Source: Streptococcus sanguinis (lineage in GTDB: Bacteria; Bacillota; Bacilli; Lactobacillales; Streptococcaceae). Taken from it: 64,000 bases of DNA. Shown in pieces: positions 57,665 through 64,000 of the stretch. The number at the start of each line of letters is the position of its first letter. The stretch's first letter is position 1. Under the pieces are notes generated by a model. The model was not told the origin of the DNA, searched no databases, and was given only the letters and a program-made list of their open reading frames with translations. Made by a program: the position numbers and the translations under genes. The stretch covers positions 98,605 to 162,604 of the forward strand of contig NZ_JAKUVC010000001.1 in NCBI RefSeq assembly GCF_026781265.1. The letters run 5' to 3'.

Positions 57665-57692
57665 GTATTTTTATCGCTAATTTTAAAAATGT

Positions 57693-57721
57693 AAAAAAGA
57701 AGGCGGGATAGTCCCGTCTTC
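57693..57721 (-). terminator. Terminator of the adc operon
   Basis: Minus-strand stem GAAGACGGGA / TCCCGCCTTC (one wobble) with a 3-nt loop, then TTTTTT. Confidence 0.88.
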
Positions 57722-57734
57722 TTACTTTTTTATA

Positions 57735-59237
57735 TTAGTGCGCCAGCATCTCTTGGGCAATTTCTTGACCAGTCAATTTACTTGGATAGTAGGTTGGCCA
57801 GTTTTCCAGTTCATCAAAGAGTGCTTCCTGGCTTTCGCCACCATAGAAGATATGGAAATGAGCTGCCTTAGTCGGTGCAATGTTGTGGTCGCTAAACTGA
57901 ACATACTTGTATTCACCAGCATCCTCGTCTGTCGCTTCAAACATAAAGCGAACTCCACGATTTCCCTTAGGGTAAGTCAGAGTGTGCTTACCAACGTATT
58001 TATAGGTATATTTCTTAGATTTTCCATCTACCACAAATTCCATAGTCTTGTCTGTGATATTGATATTAGAAACATTTGTCTTGTAGCCCTTGTCATAGTA
58101 GTCCTTGTATTCTGCTGCTGTCATTTTTCCAGTCAGCTTAGCCTTGTAGGCAAAGACTTGGTCCAAGGTACCATCCTTCAGATAAGGGTAAACAGACTGC
58201 CACTCGCCAGCATAGTCAGACAAGGTCCGATCCTTGACGGCACTGTCTTCAAAGTATCCATTTTGAACAGTCTTAGTATCTTCTTCTTTCTCAGCCGCAA
58301 TCTCTGCTCCCTCTTGGTCAGTAGTCTTTTTAAGAGCCTTTAGATTGGCCTGCATGATAGAAATATAGTCTGCCCCATCCTTGGTCTGCTCTTCGGTCAA
58401 GCTTTCCAGCGGATTCAAGACATCAAGTTCTACACCTGTTTCCTTAGCCAGAGTAGAAGCCAGAGCCTGAGAAGCATTCTCTTCAAAGTAGATATACTTG
58501 ATTTTATTTTTCTTGATATACTCGGTCAATTCAGCCAAGCGTGAAGCGGATGGCTCACTGTCTGGTGAAAGTCCAGAAATTGGCACCTGCTTCAAGCCAT
58601 AGTCCAATGCCAGATACTTAAAGGCTGCGTGCTGAGTGACAAAGCTCTTTTGCTTGGCATTGGCCAAACCATCTTCATATTCTTTATCCAAGGCTTCCAG
58701 CTTCTTGATATAAGCCGCTGCATTTTTCTCAAAAGCAGCTTTCTTGTCAGGATAAGACTTGCTCAGACTATCACGGATGTGCTCCACCATTTTAATAGCT
58801 CGCTTCGGTGACAGCCAAACATGGGGATCATAGGCATGATGATGTCCCTCTTCACCATGGTCGTGGTCTTCTTCCTCTTCACCACCAGCCAGCAAGAGCA
58901 TATTTCCTGTCGCCTTGATAACCGTTTCTTCCTTATTTTTCAAAGTTTTTAACAGATCAGGAACCCAAGTCTCCATGTTTTCATTTTCATAGACAAAGGC
59001 ATCTGCATCCTGAATCGTAGCAACAGCTTTGGCTGAGGGTTCATAATCATGCGGCTCTGTACCAGCCCCGATTAGAAGTTCAACATTGGCCTCATCTCCA
59101 GCCACCTGCTTGGTAAACTCATAAACCGGATAAAAAGTTGTGACAATATTGAGCTTGCCATCTGCATTTTTTTGATTGGAACAAGCTACTAAGAAAATAC
59201 TCAGTAAGCCTGCTAATAGTAAGCTAATTTTTTTCAT
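57735..59237 (-). CDS. adcA: Zinc-binding lipoprotein AdcA with ZinT domain
   Basis: 500 residues. Lipoprotein signal ISLLLAGLLSIFLVACSNQ. The cluster A-I zinc-binding domain has GTEPHDYEPSAK, a His/Asp/Glu-rich loop (EEEEDHDHGEEGHHHAYDPHVWLSP) and VTQHAAFKYLALDYGL. The C-terminal ZinT-like domain (about 320-500: DYAGEWQSVYPYLKDGTLD, FSDHNIAPTKAAHFHIFYGG) marks AdcA rather than the shorter AdcAII. It captures Zn(II) outside the cell for AdcBC. Last gene of adcRCBA. Confidence 0.97.
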   Translation of the reverse strand: MKKISLLLAGLLSIFLVACSNQKNADGKLNIVTTFYPVYEFTKQVAGDEANVELLIGAGTEPHDYEPSAKAVATIQDADAFVYENENMETWVPDLLKTLKNKEETVIKATGNMLLLAGGEEEEDHDHGEEGHHHAYDPHVWLSPKRAIKMVEHIRDSLSKSYPDKKAAFEKNAAAYIKKLEALDKEYEDGLANAKQKSFVTQHAAFKYLALDYGLKQVPISGLSPDSEPSASRLAELTEYIKKNKIKYIYFEENASQALASTLAKETGVELDVLNPLESLTEEQTKDGADYISIMQANLKALKKTTDQEGAEIAAEKEEDTKTVQNGYFEDSAVKDRTLSDYAGEWQSVYPYLKDGTLDQVFAYKAKLTGKMTAAEYKDYYDKGYKTNVSNINITDKTMEFVVDGKSKKYTYKYVGKHTLTYPKGNRGVRFMFEATDEDAGEYKYVQFSDHNIAPTKAAHFHIFYGGESQEALFDELENWPTYYPSKLTGQEIAQEMLAH

Positions 59238-59246
59238 TTTCTGCTC

Positions 59247-60053
59247 CTATTTCATAAATTTTTTGACCAGATTCACCAGCAAGAACAAGCTGACGAAGAT
59301 AATCGTAATGCTAGCGCTAGCTGGCGTCTCTGCATAGTAAGAAATATAAAGTCCGGCAATCATACCAAAGAAGCCAATGACATTGGCCAGTAGAATGACC
59401 GACTTGAAATTTTTTCCAATCCGCAGTGCAATACTAGCTGGCAAGACCATAATGGTCGAAACTAGCAAGGCTCCCGCAGCTGGAATCATGAGGGCAATCG
59501 CAACACCCGTCACAATATTAAAGAGAATAGACATGGTCCGCACAGGCAGCCCATCTACAAAGGCCGTATCCTCATCAAAAGTCAAGATATACATGGGGCG
59601 AATGAAGAGGAAGGTCAAGACAAGCACTGCTGCAGCAATGACAAAGAGAGAAATCACCTGCTCCCTACTGATAGTCACAATAGAGCCAAATAGATACTGG
59701 TCCAGACTCATCGAGCTAGAACTCTTGCCTTTACTCATAACAATCAGGGAAATGGCTAAGCCAGTTGACATAAGAATGGCTGTCCCGATTTCCATGAAAT
59801 TCTTATAGATAGTTCGCAGGTACTCTAAAAATACTGCTGCGACAATGACGACAAGCACCGTTGTGAGAGTGGGCGATAGTCCAAGAACCAAGCCAAAAGC
59901 CACACCTGCCAGTGAAACGTGGCTAAGGGTGTCACTCATAAGGCTCTGCCGACGCAAAATTAAGAAAGTCCCCAGAATCGGTGAGAAGAGGCTCATGGAA
60001 ATAACTGCCAAAAAAGCTCGCTGCATAAAATCATAGGAAAATAGACTAAGCAT
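59247..60053 (-). CDS. adcB: Zinc ABC transporter permease AdcB
   Basis: 268 residues, about eight membrane helices, ABC-3 family: [77 protein letters not shown]. It forms the membrane channel of the zinc importer. It overlaps adcC by 8 nt and is followed after 9 nt by adcA. Confidence 0.96.
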   Translation of the reverse strand: MLSLFSYDFMQRAFLAVISMSLFSPILGTFLILRRQSLMSDTLSHVSLAGVAFGLVLGLSPTLTTVLVVIVAAVFLEYLRTIYKNFMEIGTAILMSTGLAISLIVMSKGKSSSSMSLDQYLFGSIVTISREQVISLFVIAAAVLVLTFLFIRPMYILTFDEDTAFVDGLPVRTMSILFNIVTGVAIALMIPAAGALLVSTIMVLPASIALRIGKNFKSVILLANVIGFFGMIAGLYISYYAETPASASITIIFVSLFLLVNLVKKFMK

Positions 60054-60756
60054 GACTCACCTCCTGTCCATTGTCGCTTTCATGCACATTGAAACAGCGC
60101 CAAGGTGAGTCCTGATTACGGACCAGGTGGATGTTGCGATCAGCATATTTACGAACTTCTTCCGGATCGTGTGTAATCATCAAGACAGCTTTCCCATGCT
60201 GATGAGCACTATGGTGCATGAGCTTGTAAAATTCATCCTTGCTGCCTGCATCCATCCCTGTTGTCGGCTCATCAAGGACAAAAATATCCGGATCCGAAGC
60301 AAACATCCGAGCAATCACAGCCCTCTGCTTTTGCCCGCCAGAGAGAGAACCAATCCGCTTATCCCGATGTTCCCACATTCCAACCGACTCCAGACTTACC
60401 TTGATATGCTCCTCATCATGCTCATTCAAACGACGAAACCAACCCTTGCGCGGATAACGTCCCGACTTGACAAACTCATACACCGTACTAGGAAAACCTG
60501 CATTAAAACTAGCAATCTGCTGAGGCAAATAAGCAATCCGCAATTTCTTGCCTCGCACATTGGTCTTGGAAATCTTCACTTCCCCATGCTTAGGCTGCAA
60601 AATACCCAAACTAGCCTTGATAAGCGTCGTCTTAGCAGCTCCATTTTCCCCCGTCAAAGTTACAAACTCACCACTGTCTAGAAAATAGTGAATATGCTCT
60701 AGCACAGGCTCCTTGTCATAGTAAAAAGAAAGATTATCCACTGTGATATATCTCAT
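60046..60756 (-). CDS. adcC: Zinc ABC transporter ATPase AdcC
   Basis: 236 residues. The P-loop is varied: [20 protein letters not shown] (GAAKT instead of GSGKT; the Lys and Thr are kept). Q-loop [11 protein letters not shown], signature [15 protein letters not shown], Walker [17 protein letters not shown], switch His [16 protein letters not shown]-terminal [10 protein letters not shown] with a His-containing tail. It energises zinc uptake. Overlaps adcR by 4 nt. Confidence 0.96.
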   Translation of the reverse strand: MRYITVDNLSFYYDKEPVLEHIHYFLDSGEFVTLTGENGAAKTTLIKASLGILQPKHGEVKISKTNVRGKKLRIAYLPQQIASFNAGFPSTVYEFVKSGRYPRKGWFRRLNEHDEEHIKVSLESVGMWEHRDKRIGSLSGGQKQRAVIARMFASDPDIFVLDEPTTGMDAGSKDEFYKLMHHSAHQHGKAVLMITHDPEEVRKYADRNIHLVRNQDSPWRCFNVHESDNGQEVSHA

Positions 60757-61196
60757 TCGCCAATCTCTCCCACTAAGGCTTCCAAAAACTTCGCGATTGT
60801 CGCCTGTTCACTAGCAGAAAACTGCTCTGCCAATTTTTGATACGTCTCCAAAGTATGAGAGTGATGATGCTGATGTTCCTTTGCAATCGGCTGAGCTAAC
60901 TCAGTCAAACGGTAAAAGGTAACCCGTGCATCTCTCTTATCTTTAAAAGCTTGCAGCATCTCTTGCCGAACCAAAGATTTCACAGCCTTAGTCACAGCAG
61001 CTTGACTCACATTCAGTTTTTTTGCCAAATCAGAATTTGTCAAAGATTCTTCAGACAAAAGCATCAAAATATGTTCCTGCGTATTGGTTAAAGGCACATC
61101 ACTAGTGCAAGAACCAATCAGAATCTCATGCTGATTTTCTGCTTTCAAAATAACTTCATTTAAAAATTGATCGATCTTCTGCGCTAAATGAGTCAT
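60753..61196 (-). CDS. adcR: Zinc-responsive MarR-family repressor AdcR
   Basis: 147 residues. Winged helix [50 protein letters not shown]. Zinc ligands fit AdcR: an early Glu/Cys region ([20 protein letters not shown]) and a His cluster [14 protein letters not shown]. With zinc bound it represses the adc operon and other zinc-regulated genes. First gene of the operon, followed by adcC with a 4-nt overlap. Confidence 0.97.
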   Translation of the reverse strand: MTHLAQKIDQFLNEVILKAENQHEILIGSCTSDVPLTNTQEHILMLLSEESLTNSDLAKKLNVSQAAVTKAVKSLVRQEMLQAFKDKRDARVTFYRLTELAQPIAKEHQHHHSHTLETYQKLAEQFSASEQATIAKFLEALVGEIGE

Positions 61197-61212
61197 TTCT
61201 TCCCTCCTTCTC

Positions 61213-61266
61213 TTAACCAGTTAAAGCTTTACTGGTTAATTATACCACAAAACAGAAAAGAGTCAA
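61213..61266 (-). promoter_or_regulatory. adcRCBA promoter with two AdcR operators
   Basis: TTAACCAGTTAA (61213-61224) matches the AdcR box TTAACYRGTTAA exactly; TTTACTGGTTAA (61228-61239) is a second site with one mismatch, abutting the -10. Minus-strand TTGACT (61261-61266), 16-bp spacer, TATAAT (61239-61244). Confidence 0.92.
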
Positions 61267-61508
61267 GAATTTTCAGTAAAAGTAAGATGCTTTTCACAAA
61301 AAATATTTAATCATACAATTAGATTCTTAAGCCTAAAATAAAACTCAATCAGAGAATAAAAGGAACAAACAAAGTTGCCTCGTATTAGCATTCTAGATCT
61401 TAAAAGCCATTTAATGGTGAAATTCTTCCATATCTCTTACACTAGTTGAGTGTAAATTTACACGCAAAATCACGATTCAACCTTCCGCCTTAGCTTGCAA
61501 ATAATTAC

Positions 61509-62940
61509 GGCTCTATAATTTCTGTAGTGGGTAAAACCACTGTAGGAATGATGGAGCCTATTTGTTGTAGAAAAAAAGTCCCATAAGACCTATAATGAAA
61601 AGCGACAAAACCATCATTAGAAAGACTCTTATGGAACAGTTCATTTTATCACAAACTTACTCGGAATAAAAGACCCTAACATTATAATCTTGGATGTTCT
61701 AGATGCTGGAACTCATAAAGAAATCATCGCTAAGCTGGATTATCCTGCTCCTAAATGCCCTCACTGTCAAGGACAAATGGCTAAATATGACTTCCAGAAA
61801 GAATCGAAAATACCTTACCTAGAGTGTGCGGGATACAGGACACTCATTCGCCTAAGGAAACGACGCTTCGGCTGTCAGGATTGCGGAAAAATGGCGGTCG
61901 CAGAGACTTCCTTAGTCAAGAAGAATCACCAAATCGCAGCCATCGTCAAGCAGAAAATCGCTCAAAAACTAATCGAGAAAGTCCCTATGACAGCCTTCAC
62001 TGAAAGCTTAGCTGTCTCTACTTCCACCGTCATTCGTAAATTGAAAGAATTCAAGTTCAAGACTGACCTTAACTACCTTCCAGCGCACATGAGCTGGGAT
62101 GTGGAAACAGTCAGGGAAGTGACTGTTTCAATCAGCAGATAGAGATGAGCTTCATTGCACAAGATTTCGATTCCAGACAGATCATTGCTATCTTAGATGG
62201 ACGGACCCAAGCAACCATTCGCAATCACTTCCTGCGCTATTCCAGACAGGTCCGAAATAGCGTGAAAATCATTACAATGGACATGTTTAGCACCTACTAC
62301 GATATTGCCAGAAAACTATTTCCTTCTGCGAAAATTGTCCTCGACCGCTTTCACATTGTACAACATCTCGGCCTGGATATGAACCGCCTGCGCATCCAAA
62401 TCATGAATCAGTAGGATAAAAAATCGCACGAATATAAGGCACGTAAACGCTACTGGAAACTCATCCAACAGGATAACCGTAAACTAAGTCATAAACGATT
62501 TTATCGCCCAACTTTTCGCATGTACTTGACTAATAAAGACATTCTTGAAAAGATTCTCTCGTACTCTCAAAAACTCCGAGAACATTATGAGCTTTATCAA
62601 CTCTTACTTTTTCATTTTCAAGAGAAACAAGCTGAACATTTCTTTGGACTCATTGAAGATACCATTTCTTGTGTAAATCCTATCTTTCTAACTGTTTTTA
62701 AAACCTTTTTGAAAGATAAGGACAAGATCCTGAACGCACTGGAACTGCCCTACTCAAACGCAAAACTAGAAACTACTAACAACCTCATCAAAGTCATCAA
62801 GCGAAACGCTTTCGGCTTTCGGAACTTTGACAATTTTAAAACTAGAATCCTCATCGCTTTGAACATCAAAAAAAAGAGGACTGATTTAGTCCTCTCCAGA
62901 TTATAACTTCTCATCAACCCACTACAGTTGACAAAGAGCC
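61509..62940 (+). mobile_element. ISL3-family insertion sequence (IS1167-like), inactive
   Basis: 1432 bp bounded by imperfect 24-bp terminal inverted repeats: both ends share GGCTCT and CTGTAGTGGGT around a divergent 7-base middle. Flanks give an 8-bp target duplication with one change: ATAATTAC on the left, AGAATTAC on the right, the ISL3 length. The transposase gene is broken at three points, so the element is dead. It lies between the adc promoter and the terminator of the tRNA operon and disrupts no gene. Confidence 0.9.
61631..62906 (+). pseudogene. ISL3-family transposase, frameshifted and with nonsense codon
   Basis: The start ATG (61631, MEQFILSQTYSE then stop) is out of frame with the main body, consistent with one base lost within the first few codons. 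The body starts LGIKDPNIIILDVLDAG and has the zinc finger CPHCQGQMAKYDFQKESKIP and CQDCGK. It is broken again near 62104-62142, where DEYAFTKGK-type sequence is replaced by a stretch with a 9-bp hairpin and a stop, and a third time by TAG at 62412-62414. The DDE-type C-terminal part continues (ITMDMFSTYYDIARKLFPSA, VLDRFHIVQHLGLDMNRLRI, and after the nonsense codon NLIKVIKRNAFGFRNFDNFK). Confidence 0.88.
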
Positions 62941-62960
62941 AGAATTACTAAAGAGAAAAC

Positions 62961-62984
62961 AAAAAAACGAAGAAAAATACTTCG
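62961..62984 (-). terminator. Terminator of the tRNA operon
   Basis: Minus-strand stem CGAAG / CTTCG with loop TATTTTT, then TTTTTTTG, 15 nt after the last tRNA (Leu). The IS ends 20 bp beyond it. Confidence 0.75.
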
Positions 62985-62998
62985 CTAAACTTAAGCTA

Positions 62999-63082
62999 TA
63001 CCGGCGGCCGGGGTCGAACCGGCACGTCCGTGAGGACACTGGATTTTGAGTCCAGCGCGTCTGCCAATTCCGCCACGCCGGC
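62999..63082 (-). tRNA. tRNA-Leu (CAA)
   Basis: 84 nt with a long variable arm. Anticodon loop CTCAAAA gives CAA, reading UUG. Acceptor GCCGGCG pairs with CGCCGGT; no encoded CCA. Confidence 0.95.
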
Positions 63083-63094
63083 TCAAGTTTTTAA

Positions 63095-63166
63095 CTGGGG
63101 TAGCTGGATTCGAACCAACGCATGAGGGAGTCAAAGTCCCTTGCCTTACCGCTTGGCTATACCCCA
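63095..63166 (-). tRNA. tRNA-Gln (TTG)
   Basis: 72 nt cloverleaf. Anticodon loop CTTTGAC gives TTG. Acceptor TGGGGTA / TACCCCA, discriminator G, no encoded CCA. Confidence 0.95.
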
Positions 63167-63179
63167 ATAATATTAAATA

Positions 63180-63253
63180 GGCGAGTGATGGGGATCGAAC
63201 CCACGCATGCCAGAGCCACAATCTGGTGTGTTAACCACTTCACCACACCCGCC
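63180..63253 (-). tRNA. tRNA-His (GTG)
   Basis: Anticodon loop TTGTGGC gives GTG. The extra 5' G (G-1) opposite C73 is encoded, the histidine identity element. Confidence 0.95.
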
Positions 63254-63262
63254 ATATTTAAA

Positions 63263-63333
63263 CACGGGCAGTAGGAATTGAACCCACACTGAAGGTTTTG
63301 GAGACCTTAGTTCTACCTTTAAACTATGCCCGT
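63263..63333 (-). tRNA. tRNA-Trp (CCA)
   Basis: 71 nt cloverleaf. Anticodon loop CTCCAAA gives CCA. Acceptor ACGGGCA / TGCCCGT, discriminator G. Confidence 0.95.
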
Positions 63334-63341
63334 AAAGGTTA

Positions 63342-63422
63342 TGGAAGGGGAGGGATTCGAACCCCCGAACCCGAAGGAGCGGATTTACAGTCCGCCGCGT
63401 TTAGCCTCTTCGCTACCCTTCC
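63342..63422 (-). tRNA. tRNA-Tyr (GTA)
   Basis: 81 nt with a long variable arm, as in bacterial tRNA-Tyr. Anticodon loop CTGTAAA gives GTA. Discriminator A. Confidence 0.95.
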
Positions 63423-63435
63423 GATTATAAAATTA

Positions 63436-63508
63436 TGGCGCGAGACGGAATCGAACCGCCGACACATGGAGCTTCAATCCATTGCTCTACCAACTGAGCT
63501 ACCGAGCC
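63436..63508 (-). tRNA. tRNA-Phe (GAA)
   Basis: 73 nt. Anticodon loop TTGAAGC gives GAA. The acceptor stem GGCTCGG / TCGCGCC has a T4-C69 mismatch and a G7-T66 wobble. Confidence 0.94.
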
Positions 63509-63513
63509 AACTA

Positions 63514-63587
<74 letters not shown>

Positions 63588-63606
63588 TTATTACTATTCG
63601 TCCCTA

Positions 63607-63696
63607 AGGAGGATGTGGGATTCGAACCCACGCACGCTTTTACACGCCTGACGGTTTTCAAGACCGTTCCCTTCAGCCGGACTTGGGTAATCCTCC
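63607..63696 (-). tRNA. tRNA-Ser (TGA)
   Basis: 90 nt with a long variable arm. Anticodon loop CTTGAAA gives TGA. Acceptor GGAGGAT / ATCCTCC. Confidence 0.95.
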
Positions 63697-63703
63697 GAAT
63701 ATA

Positions 63704-63775
63704 TAGTCCGTACGGGATTCGAACCCGTGTTACCGCCGTGAAAAGGCGGTGTCTTAACCCCTTGACCAACGGACC
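63704..63775 (-). tRNA. tRNA-Glu (TTC)
   Basis: 72 nt. Anticodon loop TTTTCAC gives TTC. Acceptor GGTCCGT / ACGGACT with a G1-T72 wobble. Confidence 0.95.
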
Positions 63776-63790
63776 ATAATATTATTGAAA

Positions 63791-63864
<74 letters not shown>

Positions 63865-63897
63865 AAGTTCGAAAACTTGGTATGAACTTTCGTTCAA

Positions 63898-63968
63898 AGC
63901 GGGTGACGAGAATCGAACTCGCGACAACAGCTTGGAAGGCTGTAGTTTTACCACTAAACTACACCCGC
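63898..63968 (-). tRNA. tRNA-Gly (TCC)
   Basis: 71 nt. Anticodon loop CTTCCAA gives TCC. Acceptor GCGGGTG / CACCCGC. Confidence 0.95.
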
Positions 63969-63975
63969 TTGAATA

Positions 63976-64000
63976 TGGGAGTTAACGGGATCGAACCGCT
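63976..64000 (-). tRNA. 3' end of a further tRNA, identity not determined
   Basis: The T arm (AGCGG, TTCGATC, CCGTT) and acceptor 3' strand AACTCCC with discriminator A are visible; the anticodon lies beyond the window. The complementary 5' end would be GGGAGTT. Confidence 0.85.

Overview
The window is a low-GC Firmicutes chromosome segment from a Streptococcus of the sanguinis group, most likely S. sanguinis. The grounds are: groES-groEL followed by a Cna-type collagen adhesin gene, a lev-type mannose PTS with its four-component sensor, comY and ssbB with ComX-type cin-boxes, a fused folB-folK gene, adcRCBA with an AdcR operator, copYAZ, and an 11-plus tRNA cluster. Species assignment is inference from gene content and order. 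Nearly everything is on the minus strand; the exceptions are two small membrane-protein genes, pepA, the DUF1846 gene, tyrS, rlmA, two tetR genes and an IS.

Layout, left to right. 1-1257: N-terminal part of a cell-wall adhesin running off the window. 1.6-3.75 kb: groES-groEL under a perfect CIRCE. 3.8-11.5 kb: a lev locus, in which two membrane-anchored sugar-binding proteins, a histidine kinase and a response regulator precede a mannose-family PTS (EIIA, B, C, D plus a small membrane protein); the PTS promoter has a cre and repeated operator-like motifs. 11.7-18.6 kb: competence ssbB, small membrane proteins, a ytpR/thioredoxin operon, pepA, a DUF1846 protein, an XRE regulator operon and a truncated ABC ATPase gene. 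18.7-22.6 kb: folate operon folP-folC-folE-folBK with a leader containing an intrinsic terminator. 22.6-23.6 kb: two CPBP-like loci, one degenerate and one a remnant. 23.8-29.8 kb: comYA-G, a methyltransferase (comYH) and ackA. 30-35 kb: a DUF1033 gene and an exopolysaccharide-type operon (UDP-GlcNAc 2-epimerase, degenerate GGDEF-like membrane protein, 47-residue membrane peptide, processive GT2, GH8). 35.8-46 kb: rpoC, rpoB (with an attenuator-like leader) and pbp1b. 46-49.5 kb: tyrS, rlmA, msmK. 49.7-54.5 kb: a repeat-rich LPXTG protein, two paralogous TetR genes and a lipoprotein. 54.6-57.7 kb: copYAZ. 57.7-61.3 kb: adcRCBA. 61.5-62.9 kb: a dead ISL3-family element with a near-perfect 8-bp target duplication. 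63-64 kb: tRNA operon.

The themes are nutrient sensing and uptake (lev PTS, MsmK, zinc, copper), transformation (comY, ssbB), surface decoration (two wall-anchored proteins, one EPS operon, PBP1b) and core information genes. The locus most worth experimental attention is the 30.5-35.1 kb operon: it has the composition of a second-messenger-gated polysaccharide synthase, but the GGDEF signature is lost and no cyclase or phosphodiesterase lies in the window. Two RNA-level control candidates, upstream of folP and rpoB, are also not explained by any family I recognise.
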